This document shows, piece after piece, positions 16,573-29,200 of a DNA stretch of 55,265 bases. The stretch spans positions 1-55,265 of the forward strand of contig CALIUY010000047.1 of assembly GCA_938048455.1 (NCBI GenBank), in the 5' to 3' direction. Origin of the DNA: an uncultured Desulfobacterales bacterium. Lineage in GTDB: Bacteria; Desulfobacterota; Desulfobacteria; Desulfobacterales; SpSt-501. How positions within the stretch are numbered: position 1 is the first letter of the stretch; every line of letters begins with the position of its first letter. Under the pieces are notes generated by a model. It was given only the letters and a program-made list of their open reading frames with translations. It was not told where the DNA came from and did no database searches. Made by a program: the position numbers and the translations under genes.

Positions 16573-16929
16573 TTAGACGGTGGCGAGAGTCGCCAGGAAA
16601 CGCTTCAGGACTTCCTGGGCCTCGGCCGTAAGCTCGAGGAATTCGATGCCGACTTCGTAGACACCCTGCTTCTGGGTCCGCAAATGCACGGCCCGTCCCC
16701 GCAGGTCGACGACTTCGTCTTCCAGACCGACCGAGAGCAAAACGGTATGCGCGGAGGCGATCGGGAAGAAAGTCTCGAGCAGAATGCCCGACAGGGAGAG
16801 ATTCAGCGTGCGGCCCATCCCCTGTTTGACGACCCGCTCGTTTTCGTCGAGGCAGACCCAGGAAAGCTGCAGCGAGCGGAAACGCGGATGGCGGCGCTGT
16901 TCCCTATCCTTTTCGTCCTTTTCCGTCAT
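16573..16929 (-). CDS. PilZ domain protein (c-di-GMP receptor)
   Basis: A 118-residue stand-alone PilZ domain. Both ligand motifs are intact: RRHPRF (the RxxxR motif) near residue 14 and NLSLSG (N/DxSxxG) about 30 residues later, so it should bind c-di-GMP. The ATG at 16929 is chosen for the AAAGAGA eight bases upstream; a TTG 30 bases earlier is possible. It sits 42 bases after the PATAN/CNB gene and 72 before purC, all in the same direction. PilZ proteins of this size usually act on motility, pili or exopolysaccharide by protein contact. Confidence 0.92.
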   Translation of the reverse strand: MTEKDEKDREQRRHPRFRSLQLSWVCLDENERVVKQGMGRTLNLSLSGILLETFFPIASAHTVLLSVGLEDEVVDLRGRAVHLRTQKQGVYEVGIEFLELTAEAQEVLKRFLATLATV

Positions 16930-16971
16930 AACGCGGTCTCTTTCGGGTCGGCGGATCAAGCCGCGACGCCA

Positions 16972-18165
16972 TCACCCCGCGGCGGCATGGCGGATGTGCT
17001 GCAGAGTTAGCAGGGTTGTCGCCGAGATGCAAGCCGCCACATGAATCGCGATGTTGCGCAAGGTGGGCGAAAGCCTGCGGAATTCGGCCTCCAGGGAATG
17101 AACATCCAGGGTTCCCAGCTTGAGGTCGGCCGAGGAGAAGATCGCCGCCTCGAACGGCTCGTGCCCCAGCGTGAGGAAAGGCAGGTTCCCGAACACGTCC
17201 CCCTTGGCCAACCGGCCGAGCGGAAGGTACCCCTCGGGTCCGCCGCGGGCGATCACCGCCTCGCCTTCCCGGATCAAGAACAGCCGCTCTTCCTTCTGGC
17301 CCTGGCGCACGGCGATCTTCTTGTCCCGCAGCAAATCCCGGTAGCCGTCACCCCTGGCGTAAGCCTGGGCCGCAATGTCGGTCACCTGGCGCAGGCGCCG
17401 CTCCAGGCTCTGGATCAGGGTTTTCAAATCGTTCGACACCCCCGACAATTCGGTCGCCAGCATTTGAGAATCGAGCATGCCCAACTGGATGTTGCCGGCG
17501 GCGATGATGCCGGTACTGCGAAGGTTTTCGCCGGTCAGAAGCGAAGAGAGGCTTCCGATGAAGGCGCCGTCCCCCACTTTCAGCAGCCGGAAAGGCCCGG
17601 CCGGGGTCTGCTTGACGACCTGAGCGGTTCCCTCGAGAACCACCCAGATCCAGTTGCCGTGGGAGCCCTCGCGCACGATCTCGTCGCCGTCGTAAAAACT
17701 CTCCTCGTCGACGACGAGCGCGTAGTCGACCAGCGGTCCCTTGATCACCGCCGGCGCCTCGACGCAAGGCTCGAGGGAGGCCTTGCCGCTCTCCTCCCCC
17801 GCCGGCGCGGGCGCGGAGGAGGCGCTCAGCCTGGGGATCCGTCCCTCGTCGAGGAGCCTCAAGCCGTCGAGGATGATCTCCATTCGGCCTTTGCGGATGA
17901 CCCGTTCGGCGCGGACCTCCTCGCGCGTGAATTCAAAGCGGCCCTCCGTCCAGCCGAAGAGGGAGAAAAGCGCCTCGAGCCCTGTAAGCGAGCCGTTCCG
18001 CGCGTCGACGGGGTTTCCCTGTACGATCCAGATCACCCCCGGTTCCGCAACCCGCTCATGGTGGATGCGCAGCGTCCCCGTGGCCGAGCTCCCGCCGACC
18101 AGCTGGAGCAGCTCCCCCAGGTTGAGGAAGCCCAAGTTCCCGGAAAGATCCGCCTGACGGCTCAT
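16972..18165 (-). CDS. PATAN (DUF4388) protein with two cyclic-nucleotide-binding-like domains
   Basis: A 397-residue multidomain regulator. Residues 1-105 match DUF4388/PATAN (LSGNLGFLNLGELLQLVGG, TGTLRI, ALFSLFGWTEGRFEF). A proline/alanine-rich linker leads to a CNB-like barrel at about 155-255 and a second at about 275-375, joined by a helix (LKTLIQSLERRLRQV). In the second barrel the phosphate-binding Arg appears to be missing (GDVFGNLPFLTLGHEPFEAA), so cAMP binding is doubtful there. PATAN domains are linked to gliding and polarity signalling. It lies between mglA (77-base gap) and PilZ (42-base gap), which suggests it is an effector or regulator of MglA. Confidence 0.88.
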   Translation of the reverse strand: MSRQADLSGNLGFLNLGELLQLVGGSSATGTLRIHHERVAEPGVIWIVQGNPVDARNGSLTGLEALFSLFGWTEGRFEFTREEVRAERVIRKGRMEIILDGLRLLDEGRIPRLSASSAPAPAGEESGKASLEPCVEAPAVIKGPLVDYALVVDEESFYDGDEIVREGSHGNWIWVVLEGTAQVVKQTPAGPFRLLKVGDGAFIGSLSSLLTGENLRSTGIIAAGNIQLGMLDSQMLATELSGVSNDLKTLIQSLERRLRQVTDIAAQAYARGDGYRDLLRDKKIAVRQGQKEERLFLIREGEAVIARGGPEGYLPLGRLAKGDVFGNLPFLTLGHEPFEAAIFSSADLKLGTLDVHSLEAEFRRLSPTLRNIAIHVAACISATTLLTLQHIRHAAAG

Positions 18166-18242
18166 ATCTTCGAGAAAAGCAATCCGTATCGGGTCCGCAA
18201 GTTACCCCCGCCGCCGCCGGCGAGGAGGTTTTCTTCGGCGGC

Positions 18243-18851
18243 TCAGAATTGAAGCTCCTCCTGCAGCGACCGCAGAACCAGACGCAGGCACTCCTGGAGG
18301 GTCTTTCCGACCCCCCTGCCCTGGAGGGCGGCGGCGGGAATCGCCGGCACCTGAAGCTGCCGGTTCAGATCGTGCTGCATTTGCTCCAGGCTCATGATCG
18401 ATATCCCCGCCTCGGCCAAGTCCCGCTTGTTGAACTGCATCACCAGGGGGATCTTGAAAATGCTCTGGCGGTACTCCTTGAGATTCAGGTGCAGGTCCTT
18501 CAACGCGAGCAGGTTCTGCTCGCGACGCACTTCGAGCGAATCGGCCACGAAGATGACCCCGTCGGCCCCTCGCAGCACGAGCTTGCGGGTGGAGGCGTAA
18601 CGCACCTGGCCCGGTACCGTGTAGAGCTGGACGCGGACGTCGCAGCCTTTGATCTTTCCCAACTCGAGCGGCAGAAAGTCGAAAAACAGGGTCCGGTCCC
18701 CCTCGGTGTCGATCGAAATGAGCTCCCCGCGCACGTGGCGGGTGAAGGTTTTGTGGATGGTTTCCAGGTTGGTGGTTTTGCCGCAGCGCGCGGGCCCGTA
18801 GTAGACGATCTTGCATTCGATCTGGCGTTTTTTCAGATTGACGACGGCCAT
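18243..18851 (-). CDS. mglA: MglA-type Ras-like small GTPase
   Basis: A 202-residue bacterial small GTPase. P-loop is GPARCGKTT, the G3 region is TVPGQVRYASTRKLVLRGAD (MglA-type, with PGQ), and G4 is NKRD. MglA sets cell polarity and controls gliding or type IV pili in Myxococcus and relatives. There is no Shine-Dalgarno: an extended -10 box ends six bases before the ATG, suggesting a leaderless message. It heads the run mglA-PATAN/CNB-PilZ-purC-ParB-like-SPL-like-SNase. The usual GAP MglB is not in the window. Confidence 0.95.
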   Translation of the reverse strand: MAVVNLKKRQIECKIVYYGPARCGKTTNLETIHKTFTRHVRGELISIDTEGDRTLFFDFLPLELGKIKGCDVRVQLYTVPGQVRYASTRKLVLRGADGVIFVADSLEVRREQNLLALKDLHLNLKEYRQSIFKIPLVMQFNKRDLAEAGISIMSLEQMQHDLNRQLQVPAIPAAALQGRGVGKTLQECLRLVLRSLQEELQF

Positions 18852-18857
18852 GGATGG

Positions 18858-18866
18858 ATTCTACCA
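18858..18866 (-). promoter_or_regulatory. Extended -10 promoter of mglA, predicting a leaderless transcript
   Basis: Read on the minus strand: TGG followed by TAGAAT (18863-18858), five of six -10 matches plus the extended TGn. No good -35 box is found 16-18 bases upstream. With standard spacing, transcription would start at or within two bases of the mglA ATG (18851). Confidence 0.55.
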
Positions 18867-18918
18867 CAGTCCCGCCCGCCGCAAAACGGTCGCTTCGGGC
18901 TCCGAGAGACAAATTTCT

Positions 18919-18946
18919 TTGACAAAAGAAAGATTTATGGTATCGG
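18919..18946 (+). promoter_or_regulatory. Candidate promoter of mdh
   Basis: A perfect TTGACA (18919-18924), a 16-base spacer and TATCGG (18941-18946) preceded by TGG as an extended -10. The -10 is weak but the combination is plausible; the transcript would carry a leader of about 75 bases. Confidence 0.5.
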
Positions 18947-18987
18947 GATGCCTTACGTTTCATCGGCCGGATAGGCCGATTTCTTGA

Positions 18988-21853
<2,866 letters not shown>

Positions 21854-21857
<4 letters not shown>

Positions 21858-23845
21858 GTTTCCAGAACGATCCGTTGCTTCAAGCTGCGGATCCGGTCAC
21901 GCAGCTCGGCGGCAAGCTCGAACTCCAGGTCGCGCGCGGCGCGCTGCATGCGGCGCTCGAGCTTGCGGATCTCCCGTTCCACCGCTTCGAGCGAGGCGAA
22001 CTCCGCCGCCGCAGGCGCTTGTCCCCGGGAAGGCGGGGGAGGGACGGGTTCGAAGTCGAAAACCTCGGGCACCGACTTGCGGATGCTCTCGGGCGTGATG
22101 CCGTGTTGGGCGTTGAATTCCCGCTGGATGCGGCGGCGGCGGTCGGACTCTTCGATCGCCTGACGCATGGAAGGGGTAAGGCCGTCGGCGTAGAGGATGA
22201 CCCGGCCGTTCACGTTGCGTGCCGCCCGTCCGGCGGTTTGGATCAGCGAGCGCGTGGAGCGCAGAAACCCCTCCTTGTCGGCGTCGAGAACGGCGACGAG
22301 CGACACCTCAGGGAGATCGAGCCCTTCCCGCAGCAGGTTGATCCCGATCAGGACATCGAAACGCCCCAACCGCAGGTCGCGGATGATCTCCATCCGTTCG
22401 AGCGTGGTGATGTCCGAGTGCAGGTAGCGGACCCGGATGCCGAGCTCCGTGTAGTAATCGGCGAGATCTTCGGCCATGCGTTTGGTCAGGGTGGTGACGA
22501 GCACCCGTTCGCCCCGCTCGCGCCGCTTGCGGATCTCGTCGAGCAGATCGTCCACCTGGTGGGTCGCCGGCCGGACCTCCAGCGGCGGATCGACGAGCCC
22601 GGTGGGACGGACGATCAGTTCGATCACGCCTCCGGCGGCTTTCTCGAGCTCGTATTCCCCGGGGGTGGCCGAAACGTAAACCACCCGGCGGAAGCGAGCC
22701 TCGCATTCCTCGAACCGCAGCGGCCGGTTGTCGAGAGCGGAAGGGAGCCGGAAGCCGTATTCCACGAGAGTTTCCTTGCGCGAGCGGTCGCCGCGGTACA
22801 TGCCTTGGAGCTGGGGTACGGCGATGTGGCTTTCGTCGATGAAGAGCAGGAAATCCTCCGGGAAATAGTCGAGCAAGGTGGGCGGCGGCTCCCCGGGGGC
22901 CCGGCCGGTCAGGTGGCGGGAGTAGTTCTCGATGCCGTTGCAGTAGCCGAGCTCCTGGATCATCTCCATGTCGAACCGTGTGCGCTCTTCGAGGCGCCGG
23001 GCCTCGAGGAGCCGACCCTCGGCGCGGAAGGCCTCGACCCGCGCGGCGAGCTCGCGGCGGATCCCCGCGAGGGCCTTCTCGCGCGTGATGCGCCGGGTGA
23101 CGTAGTGGCTGGCCGGGAAGACCACCGCGCGCGATTGACGCCGGAGGATCGTGTTGCGCAGGGCGTCGATCTCGGCGATCGACTCCACCGTATCGTCGAA
23201 GAAATCGACCCGCAGCGCCCGGTCCTCCTCATAGGCCGGGAAAATCTCGATTCGGTCGCCGCGCACACGGAAGGTCCCGCGGTGGAAATCCAGGTCCGTG
23301 CGTTCGTAATGCATGGCCACGAGGTCGGCGAGAAGCCGCTCGCGGGGGTAGTCCCGCCCGGATTCGATCTCCAGGCGCAGGGCGAGATAGTCTTCAGGCG
23401 CCCCCAACCCGTAGATGCAGGATACGCTCGCCACGACGAGGACATCCCGTCGGGAGAGCACCGAACGGGTGGCCGAGTGGCGCAGTTTGTCGATCATGTC
23501 GTTGATCGAGGAATCCTTGGCGATGTAGGTGTCCGAGGCCGGAAGGTAGGCTTCCGGCTGATAGTAGTCGTAGTAGCTGACGAAGTATTCGACCGCGTTT
23601 TCCGGGAAAAGGCGGCGGAATTCCCCGTAGAGTTGGGCGGCGAGCGTCTTGTTCGGGGCGATCACGAGGGTCGGCCGGTTCAGTCGGGCGATGACGTGGG
23701 CCATGGTGAAGGTCTTGCCCGATCCGGTGACCCCGAGAAGCACCGTATGCGGCGCACCGGCTTCGATGCGCTCCACCAGAGCGGCGATCGCCTGCGGCTG
23801 ATCGCCGGCCGGTTCGAAGGGTGCCGTTAATCGAAAGACGCTCAC
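21854..23845 (-). CDS. uvrB: UvrABC excinuclease subunit B
   Basis: The damage-verifying helicase of excision repair, 663 residues. Motifs: [11 protein letters not shown], Walker A GVTGSGKT, beta-hairpin [45 protein letters not shown], and the C-terminal UVR helix ([14 protein letters not shown]). The GTG at 23845 ([16 protein letters not shown]) is chosen because it overlaps the ispF stop as GTGA and gives the family's normal N-terminus; the frame is open another 31 codons upstream but those overlap ispF. uvrC follows with the same kind of overlap. uvrA is not in the window. Confidence 0.97.
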
Positions 23846-24387
23846 GGCCCGCCCTCGGGTTCGGCCGGGGGGGACAGAGGGACGAGAAGCGCCGTCGCCA
23901 ACGCCCCGATCCCTTCCCCCCGGCCCACCGTGCCGCATCCTTCGGTCGTCGTGGCCTTCAGGTTGATCGCCTCGGGCGCCGCGGGACCCATGGCCCGAGC
24001 CATTTCGGTGAGCATCTGCGATCGATGCGGGAGAATTTTCGGCTCTTCGGCGAGGACGACGATGTCCAGGTTGACAATCCGGTAGCCGGCTTCCTGGACC
24101 AGAGCGCAGGTGCGCGAAAGCAACCTCAGGCTGGAAACCCCGCGGTAGCGCGGATCGCTGTCGGGAAACTGGGCCCCGATGTCCTCCAAGCCCGCCGCGC
24201 CCAGCAGCGCGTCACAAGCGGCATGAATGACGACATCGGCATCGGAATGCCCCGCCAGCCCTTTTTCAAAAGGAATTCTCACCCCCCCCAGAACAAGCTC
24301 GCGTCCCGGCACCAGGGGGTGAAAATCAAAGCCGATCCCCGTGCGCATGCCGCCGGGCCGGGGGAACGTTTCTCGTCGCGGATCCAT
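23842..24387 (-). CDS. ispF: 2-C-methyl-D-erythritol 2,4-cyclodiphosphate synthase
   Basis: The fifth step of the MEP pathway. The core GIGFDFHPL carries the zinc-binding Asp and His; [11 protein letters not shown] supplies the third ligand; [11 protein letters not shown] is the C-terminal signature. Two ATGs are possible. The one at 24387 is preferred because GGAGGG lies nine bases before it; it adds a 13-residue basic leader to the usual MRTGIGFD start at 24348. ispF is embedded between recD (35-base gap) and uvrB (GTGA overlap) in a repair run and separated from dxs/ispA. Confidence 0.95.
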   Translation of the reverse strand: MDPRRETFPRPGGMRTGIGFDFHPLVPGRELVLGGVRIPFEKGLAGHSDADVVIHAACDALLGAAGLEDIGAQFPDSDPRYRGVSSLRLLSRTCALVQEAGYRIVNLDIVVLAEEPKILPHRSQMLTEMARAMGPAAPEAINLKATTTEGCGTVGRGEGIGALATALLVPLSPPAEPEGGP

Positions 24388-24422
24388 GGACGATGACCCT
24401 CCATCAAAGCGCCGTCGCAAAA

Positions 24423-26297
24423 TTACTCATCCTTTGCCGGAGATGCAAAAGCGGCCTCTCCCGCACCCCCGTCGTTTTCTCCCCAGAGCGCATCGCGCAG
24501 TCCGGAGGAACGCCGCAGCGGCCGGTTCACCGCCGTCTGGAAGATCTTCGCCGAGACCGCGAGCGCCAGCCGGCGCCGCGCCCGGGTGAGCGCCGTATAG
24601 AGCAGCTCGCGCGACAGGACGGGGGAGTCGTGATCGGGCATCACGAGGAGAATCTCCTCGAACTCCGAGCCCTGGCTCTTGTGCACCGTCATCGCCCAGA
24701 CCGTTTCGTGGTCCGGAAGGAGAAAAGGCGGAATCCGCCGGATCCCTTGAGCGGGATCACGGAAAAACACAGCGAGCCCCTCCTCGGGATGCGCCGGATG
24801 CCGCAGGCAGATCCCGATATCCCCGTTGAACAACCGCAACCGGTAATCGTTGCGCAGGATGAGCAGGGGACGTCCGGCATACCACGGCCCCCGCCGTGTA
24901 GGGGAGCCCTCAATCCGGCCCGAGCGTTCGAGGCGCCGCTCGATCCAGGGATTCAGGGACTCGACCCCGGCCGGGCCGTGGCGAAGAGCGCAGAGAACCT
25001 TGAATCGGGAAAGTTCGTCGAGCAGCGCTCCAGGCTCTCCGCGGCTGAATTCGGCGCCGTAGCCCCTGTGAACCCACTCTCCAAGGGCACGCTCACGCGT
25101 CTGCGGTGGGCCGTGGATCCAGACGACGGCGCCTTCTTTTTCGCGCGAGAGCTCCTCGAGCGCCTCCTCGGCGCGCCCCCTGCGGATCGCCTCGCCCAGC
25201 CGGGCGATCGTGCTCCCGCCCGCAAACCTCCGGCTCCGCCGCAGCTCGACCATGCAATCGGAGAGCTCCCCGGCGGAAGCCGAAACCGGCACCGCCTCCC
25301 CCAAGACCTCCTCCAGGTTTCGGGCGAAGGCGGGCGAGAAACCGGCGCGCGACAGCCCCCGGCAAATGTCTCCCAGCACCGATCCCGCCTCCACCGAAGC
25401 GAGCTGGTGGCGGTCCCCGACCAGGATGAGCCGCGCCTCCGGCGGCAGGGCGTCGAGCAACTTCGCCAGCAGGGCGAGGTCGACCATGGACACCTCGTCC
25501 ACGATCATCCAGTCGACGGCGAGCGGATTCGCCGCATGATGGCGGAAGCGCGGTCCCTCCCCTTCCGGCCGCAGCAGCCGATGCAGGGTGAAGACCTCGG
25601 TCGGCGCGTCGGGGACGGCGGACAAGCCGCGGCCGGCCCCGTCGTGGAGCGATTCCTTGAGACGCATGGCCGCTTTCCCCGTCGGGGCGGCGAGCAGGAT
25701 GCGCGGGGGCGGGCCGGTGGAGAGTTCGCGGATGGCGGCGATCAAGCGGCCGACGGTATGAGTCTTCCCGGTTCCCGGCCCTCCGGCGATCACGGCGAAA
25801 CGGCGCAGCAGGCAGACGGCGACGGCGACTTTCTGCCAGTCCGTTCCGCCGGCGTCCTGAGGCGGAAAAATGTTCTGCAGAACCGAGCGGACCCGCCCGG
25901 CGTCGTAAGGCTCCGCGGGCTGCCGGGCCCGGCGTCGGATTTCGGCGGCGAGGCGGGTCTCGTATTCCCAATAGCGGTAAAGATAGAGCCTTCCGCGCTC
26001 GTCGAGAATCAGCGGCCGTCTCTCCCCCGGAGAGCCCACGACGCGGCTGGCGCGCAGCGCCGCGACCCAAGCGTCGAGCGGCGGGCACCGACCGCCCAAT
26101 TGCGGATCGGCGATCGTCCCTCCGGCCCAAAGGCCCAGATCCAGGCAAACGTGTCCCTCGCAGCAGGCGCGACTCACCAAGGCGGCGGCGAGATGCACCC
26201 CCTCGCCTCCCCCTCCCAGCTGCATCATGAGGCGCCCGAAGTGGCGGTCGAACGCCGTGAAAGTCTGGGCTTCCCGCAATTCAGGCCGGGGGCTCAA
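24423..26297 (-). CDS. recD: Exodeoxyribonuclease V alpha subunit
   Basis: The 5'-3' helicase subunit of RecBCD, 624 residues. Superfamily 1 motifs: GGPGTGKTHTVGRLI (Walker A), DEVSMVD (Walker B), VGDRHQLASVEAGSVLGDIC, and the C-terminal TVHKSQGSEFEEI and YTALTRARRRL. An N-terminal alpha-helical region before the helicase is typical. The start is TTG at 26297, overlapping the recB stop by 17 bases; a later ATG pair is possible but would cut the N-terminal region. ispF follows. Confidence 0.95.
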   Translation of the reverse strand: MSPRPELREAQTFTAFDRHFGRLMMQLGGGGEGVHLAAALVSRACCEGHVCLDLGLWAGGTIADPQLGGRCPPLDAWVAALRASRVVGSPGERRPLILDERGRLYLYRYWEYETRLAAEIRRRARQPAEPYDAGRVRSVLQNIFPPQDAGGTDWQKVAVAVCLLRRFAVIAGGPGTGKTHTVGRLIAAIRELSTGPPPRILLAAPTGKAAMRLKESLHDGAGRGLSAVPDAPTEVFTLHRLLRPEGEGPRFRHHAANPLAVDWMIVDEVSMVDLALLAKLLDALPPEARLILVGDRHQLASVEAGSVLGDICRGLSRAGFSPAFARNLEEVLGEAVPVSASAGELSDCMVELRRSRRFAGGSTIARLGEAIRRGRAEEALEELSREKEGAVVWIHGPPQTRERALGEWVHRGYGAEFSRGEPGALLDELSRFKVLCALRHGPAGVESLNPWIERRLERSGRIEGSPTRRGPWYAGRPLLILRNDYRLRLFNGDIGICLRHPAHPEEGLAVFFRDPAQGIRRIPPFLLPDHETVWAMTVHKSQGSEFEEILLVMPDHDSPVLSRELLYTALTRARRRLALAVSAKIFQTAVNRPLRRSSGLRDALWGENDGGAGEAAFASPAKDE

Positions 26298-29200
26298 GCA
26301 GCGCCTCCTCCCAGCGACGCATCAGCCGCGGATCCGGTCGATCGCGGAAGACCCCCGCCTCGGGATCCTCCTGCCCACGCACCCCCCGCAGGAATACGTA
26401 GGCCGCCCCGCCGAGGTGTTCCTCGCAGCGATAGCCGGGAACTCTCACGGAGAGCATCCGATGCAAAGCGAGCAGGTAAAGGCGGAGCTGGAGGATGTAG
26501 AGGTGGTCGGCCATCGCCGTCGCCAGCGCCTCCGGGCGGTAGTCCTCGAGATGTTCGCCCAGAAGGTTGGATTTCCAATCGACGAGGTAAAAACGCCCGC
26601 CGTGCTCGAAGACGAGATCGATGACCCCGCGCAGAAAACCCCGTACGGGGGAAAAAAGCAGACGACCGATCCGCCGTTCGGCGAGCGCGGCTGCCGTCCC
26701 GGCCGGGTCACGAAACAGCTCCTGGAGAAGGGCGGGCGTCACCCGTTGGAGCGGCAAAGTGAATTCCATTTCGTGGACGCGCCGATCCGGATCGATGCCG
26801 GCGAGGCGCACGGGGTCGGGATCGCTGAAAAGCGGCAGTCCCGCCAGCCGCCGCAACAGATCCTCGAGGGGATCGGCCCAGGCCGGGTCGAGACCGTGAA
26901 CGGCAAGGGCGCTCAAGGCGTTTTCCCGAAAGTTTCCGACCTGGTAATCGACGCTTTCGATCAGCTCGTGGAAAAAGATCCCGCTTTTCGCCCCGGCGGG
27001 GAAAGAGGCAAGGGGAACCCGCGGCCCCTCCCCCTCGAGAGGCGGCGCGGAGGAAACCGCAGTCTCTTCGACCTCGCCGCGGGGGTCATCCTCTTCGAAA
27101 CGGCCGGCCGTGAGCGCGGAATAGCTGGTCACGCCCCAGGTGTCGTCGATCCTGCCCGCGAACGCACGAAAGCCAAGGGCGGGAAGGGATGCCCAGGGCT
27201 TCTTTGCGGGGGGAAATTCTTCTTCCGGCGGCGGGGGCTCGAGGACGATCGCCCCTTCGGCTTCCGCGGCCAGCCGGGAGAGCCGCAGCATCAAGGCCTC
27301 ATCGTCAAGCTCGCGGTACTCCCGGATCAAGCCTCCCACCGGGTCGCCGTCCTCTTCGTCCTCCGCGGAGGCGGATCGAAGAAGCCAGGCCAAGGCCGAA
27401 CTCTGCGCGCTTCGGGTCCGCCCCCAGGCGAGGTAACAGCGTTTCCGGGCCCGGGTGAGCGCCACGTAGAAAAGACGCAGGTTTTCCGCCAGAGCCTCCT
27501 TCCGCGCCTGGAGGCGCCGGGGGCTGTCTTTTTCGCCGCTCACATCCAAGGTGGGGCGGTCATCCCCGAAGGGATCGTGGAAGAGGAAATCCCCGCCGTT
27601 CACTTCGGAGGCCGTCCCCGCGAAGGGAAGGAAGACGACCGGATAGGCGAGCCCCTTGCTGCGGTGCTGGGTGATGATCTGGACGGCATGGGTGTCGCTT
27701 TCGAGCCGCAGCTGCTGCTCGGGAGCGAAGCTCTGCCCCGCGGGGTCGATCCTTCGGGCAAGCCAGGTGAGGCTCTCCTCGATGCCGAGCCGCTCCTCCT
27801 CCACCCCCCGGTTCACGAGTTCCACGAGGTGCAGCAGGTTGGTGAACCGCCGCTCACCGTCGGGCAGGCGAAGCAGGCGCTCCTTGATCCCCTCTCGGCG
27901 GATGACATGCTGCATCATCACGGCGAACCCCCGGCCCCGCCAGAGGTTCAGGTACGCTCCGAGACGTTCCTGGCGAGCCTGCCAAGCGTCGGGAGCCTGT
28001 TCCAAAACGGCGATGGCCGCAGCTTTCAGCCCGAAGAGCCGGGCGGCGAGTGCGGTCTTGAGACGCTCGGCGTCGGCCGGCCGAGCGATGGCGGCCAGCA
28101 GGAAATAGAGTTCCAGCGCTTCATCGGAGGCGAATACGTCGGCCATTCCGTAAACCACGGCGGGGATTTGCCTCGCGGCGAGAAGCTCCTTCATGAAGCG
28201 CGCCTGGGCGTTGCTCCGCACCAGGACGGCGATGTCGCCCGGATGGAAAGGGGATGGATCCGAAGAAGAGGTGAGCCGCAGGATCTCCGTCCGCACGGCC
28301 CGGCCGGCCAGATCGCGCGCGGAGACGGCATCGAGCGGTTTTCCGTCCTCACGGACCTTACGGGAATCGAGGTACCAGATCACCAGACCCGGCCCCTCAC
28401 CGCCGGTTTCATGGGCGGCGCGTGCCGGCCGAAAGGCGATCTCCGGCAGCACGAAGGGTGCGGGTACACGCTGAAACAGGGTGTTAACGGCCTTCACCAG
28501 GGGTTCCTGCGAGCGGTGGTTGTCTTGGAGGGTGAAGGCGTGGGCAACCTTCCGGGCGGCGCGGAGGTAGGAATAAAGGTCCGCCCCGCGGAAGCCGTAA
28601 ATCGCCTGCTTGGGGTCGCCGATCAGCACGAGGAGCTGGGGAGGAAGCCCGAAAATGCCGTTCAGGATACGGTATTGCAGCGCATCGGTGTCCTGAAACT
28701 CATCGACGAGCGCGGCGCGGTAGCGCCTGCGGGCGAGGGCCGCGAACTCTCCTCCCCCCGGCCCCGCGAGGGCATCGGCCGTCCTGCGCAGCAAGTCATC
28801 GAAGGTGAGCAGCCCCCGGCGTGCCTTGCGCCGCGCGGCCTCACGCCGGACGAAGGAAAGAAAGCGGCTTTTCAGGTGGATCAGCTCCTGCTCCATTTCC
28901 GCTTCGAGATTCGCCCAGGAAACGGCAAGCGCTTCGCAGCCGTCGAAAAAAGGATGCCGCGGCACCTTGCCGCCTTTCCGCGTCGCCGCCTGCAGAACGG
29001 AGCTTCTGAGTTTCTCGAACGCCTGCGGGGGCGGGCCGCCGGGAAGCGTCTCTTCCAGGAAGTTTGCGGCGGCGGCGAGCAACCGCTCGATCCGCGCTTC
29101 GCGCGATCCGGTGCCGCTCGTTTTCTCCCGGCCGTAGCGCGCCGCGTGGAGCGGGGCCGCCAACAGGAGGCGCCGGATGACGGGCTCGGCTTCGGGCCAC

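Noticed and set aside
16957..16959. TTG as start of the PilZ gene
   Set aside because: The ATG at 16929 has an AAAGAGA ribosome site at good distance and leaves the PilZ domain complete.
24393..26624. Plus-strand open frame of over 740 codons opposite recD
   Set aside because: Antisense shadow of recD with no domain of its own.
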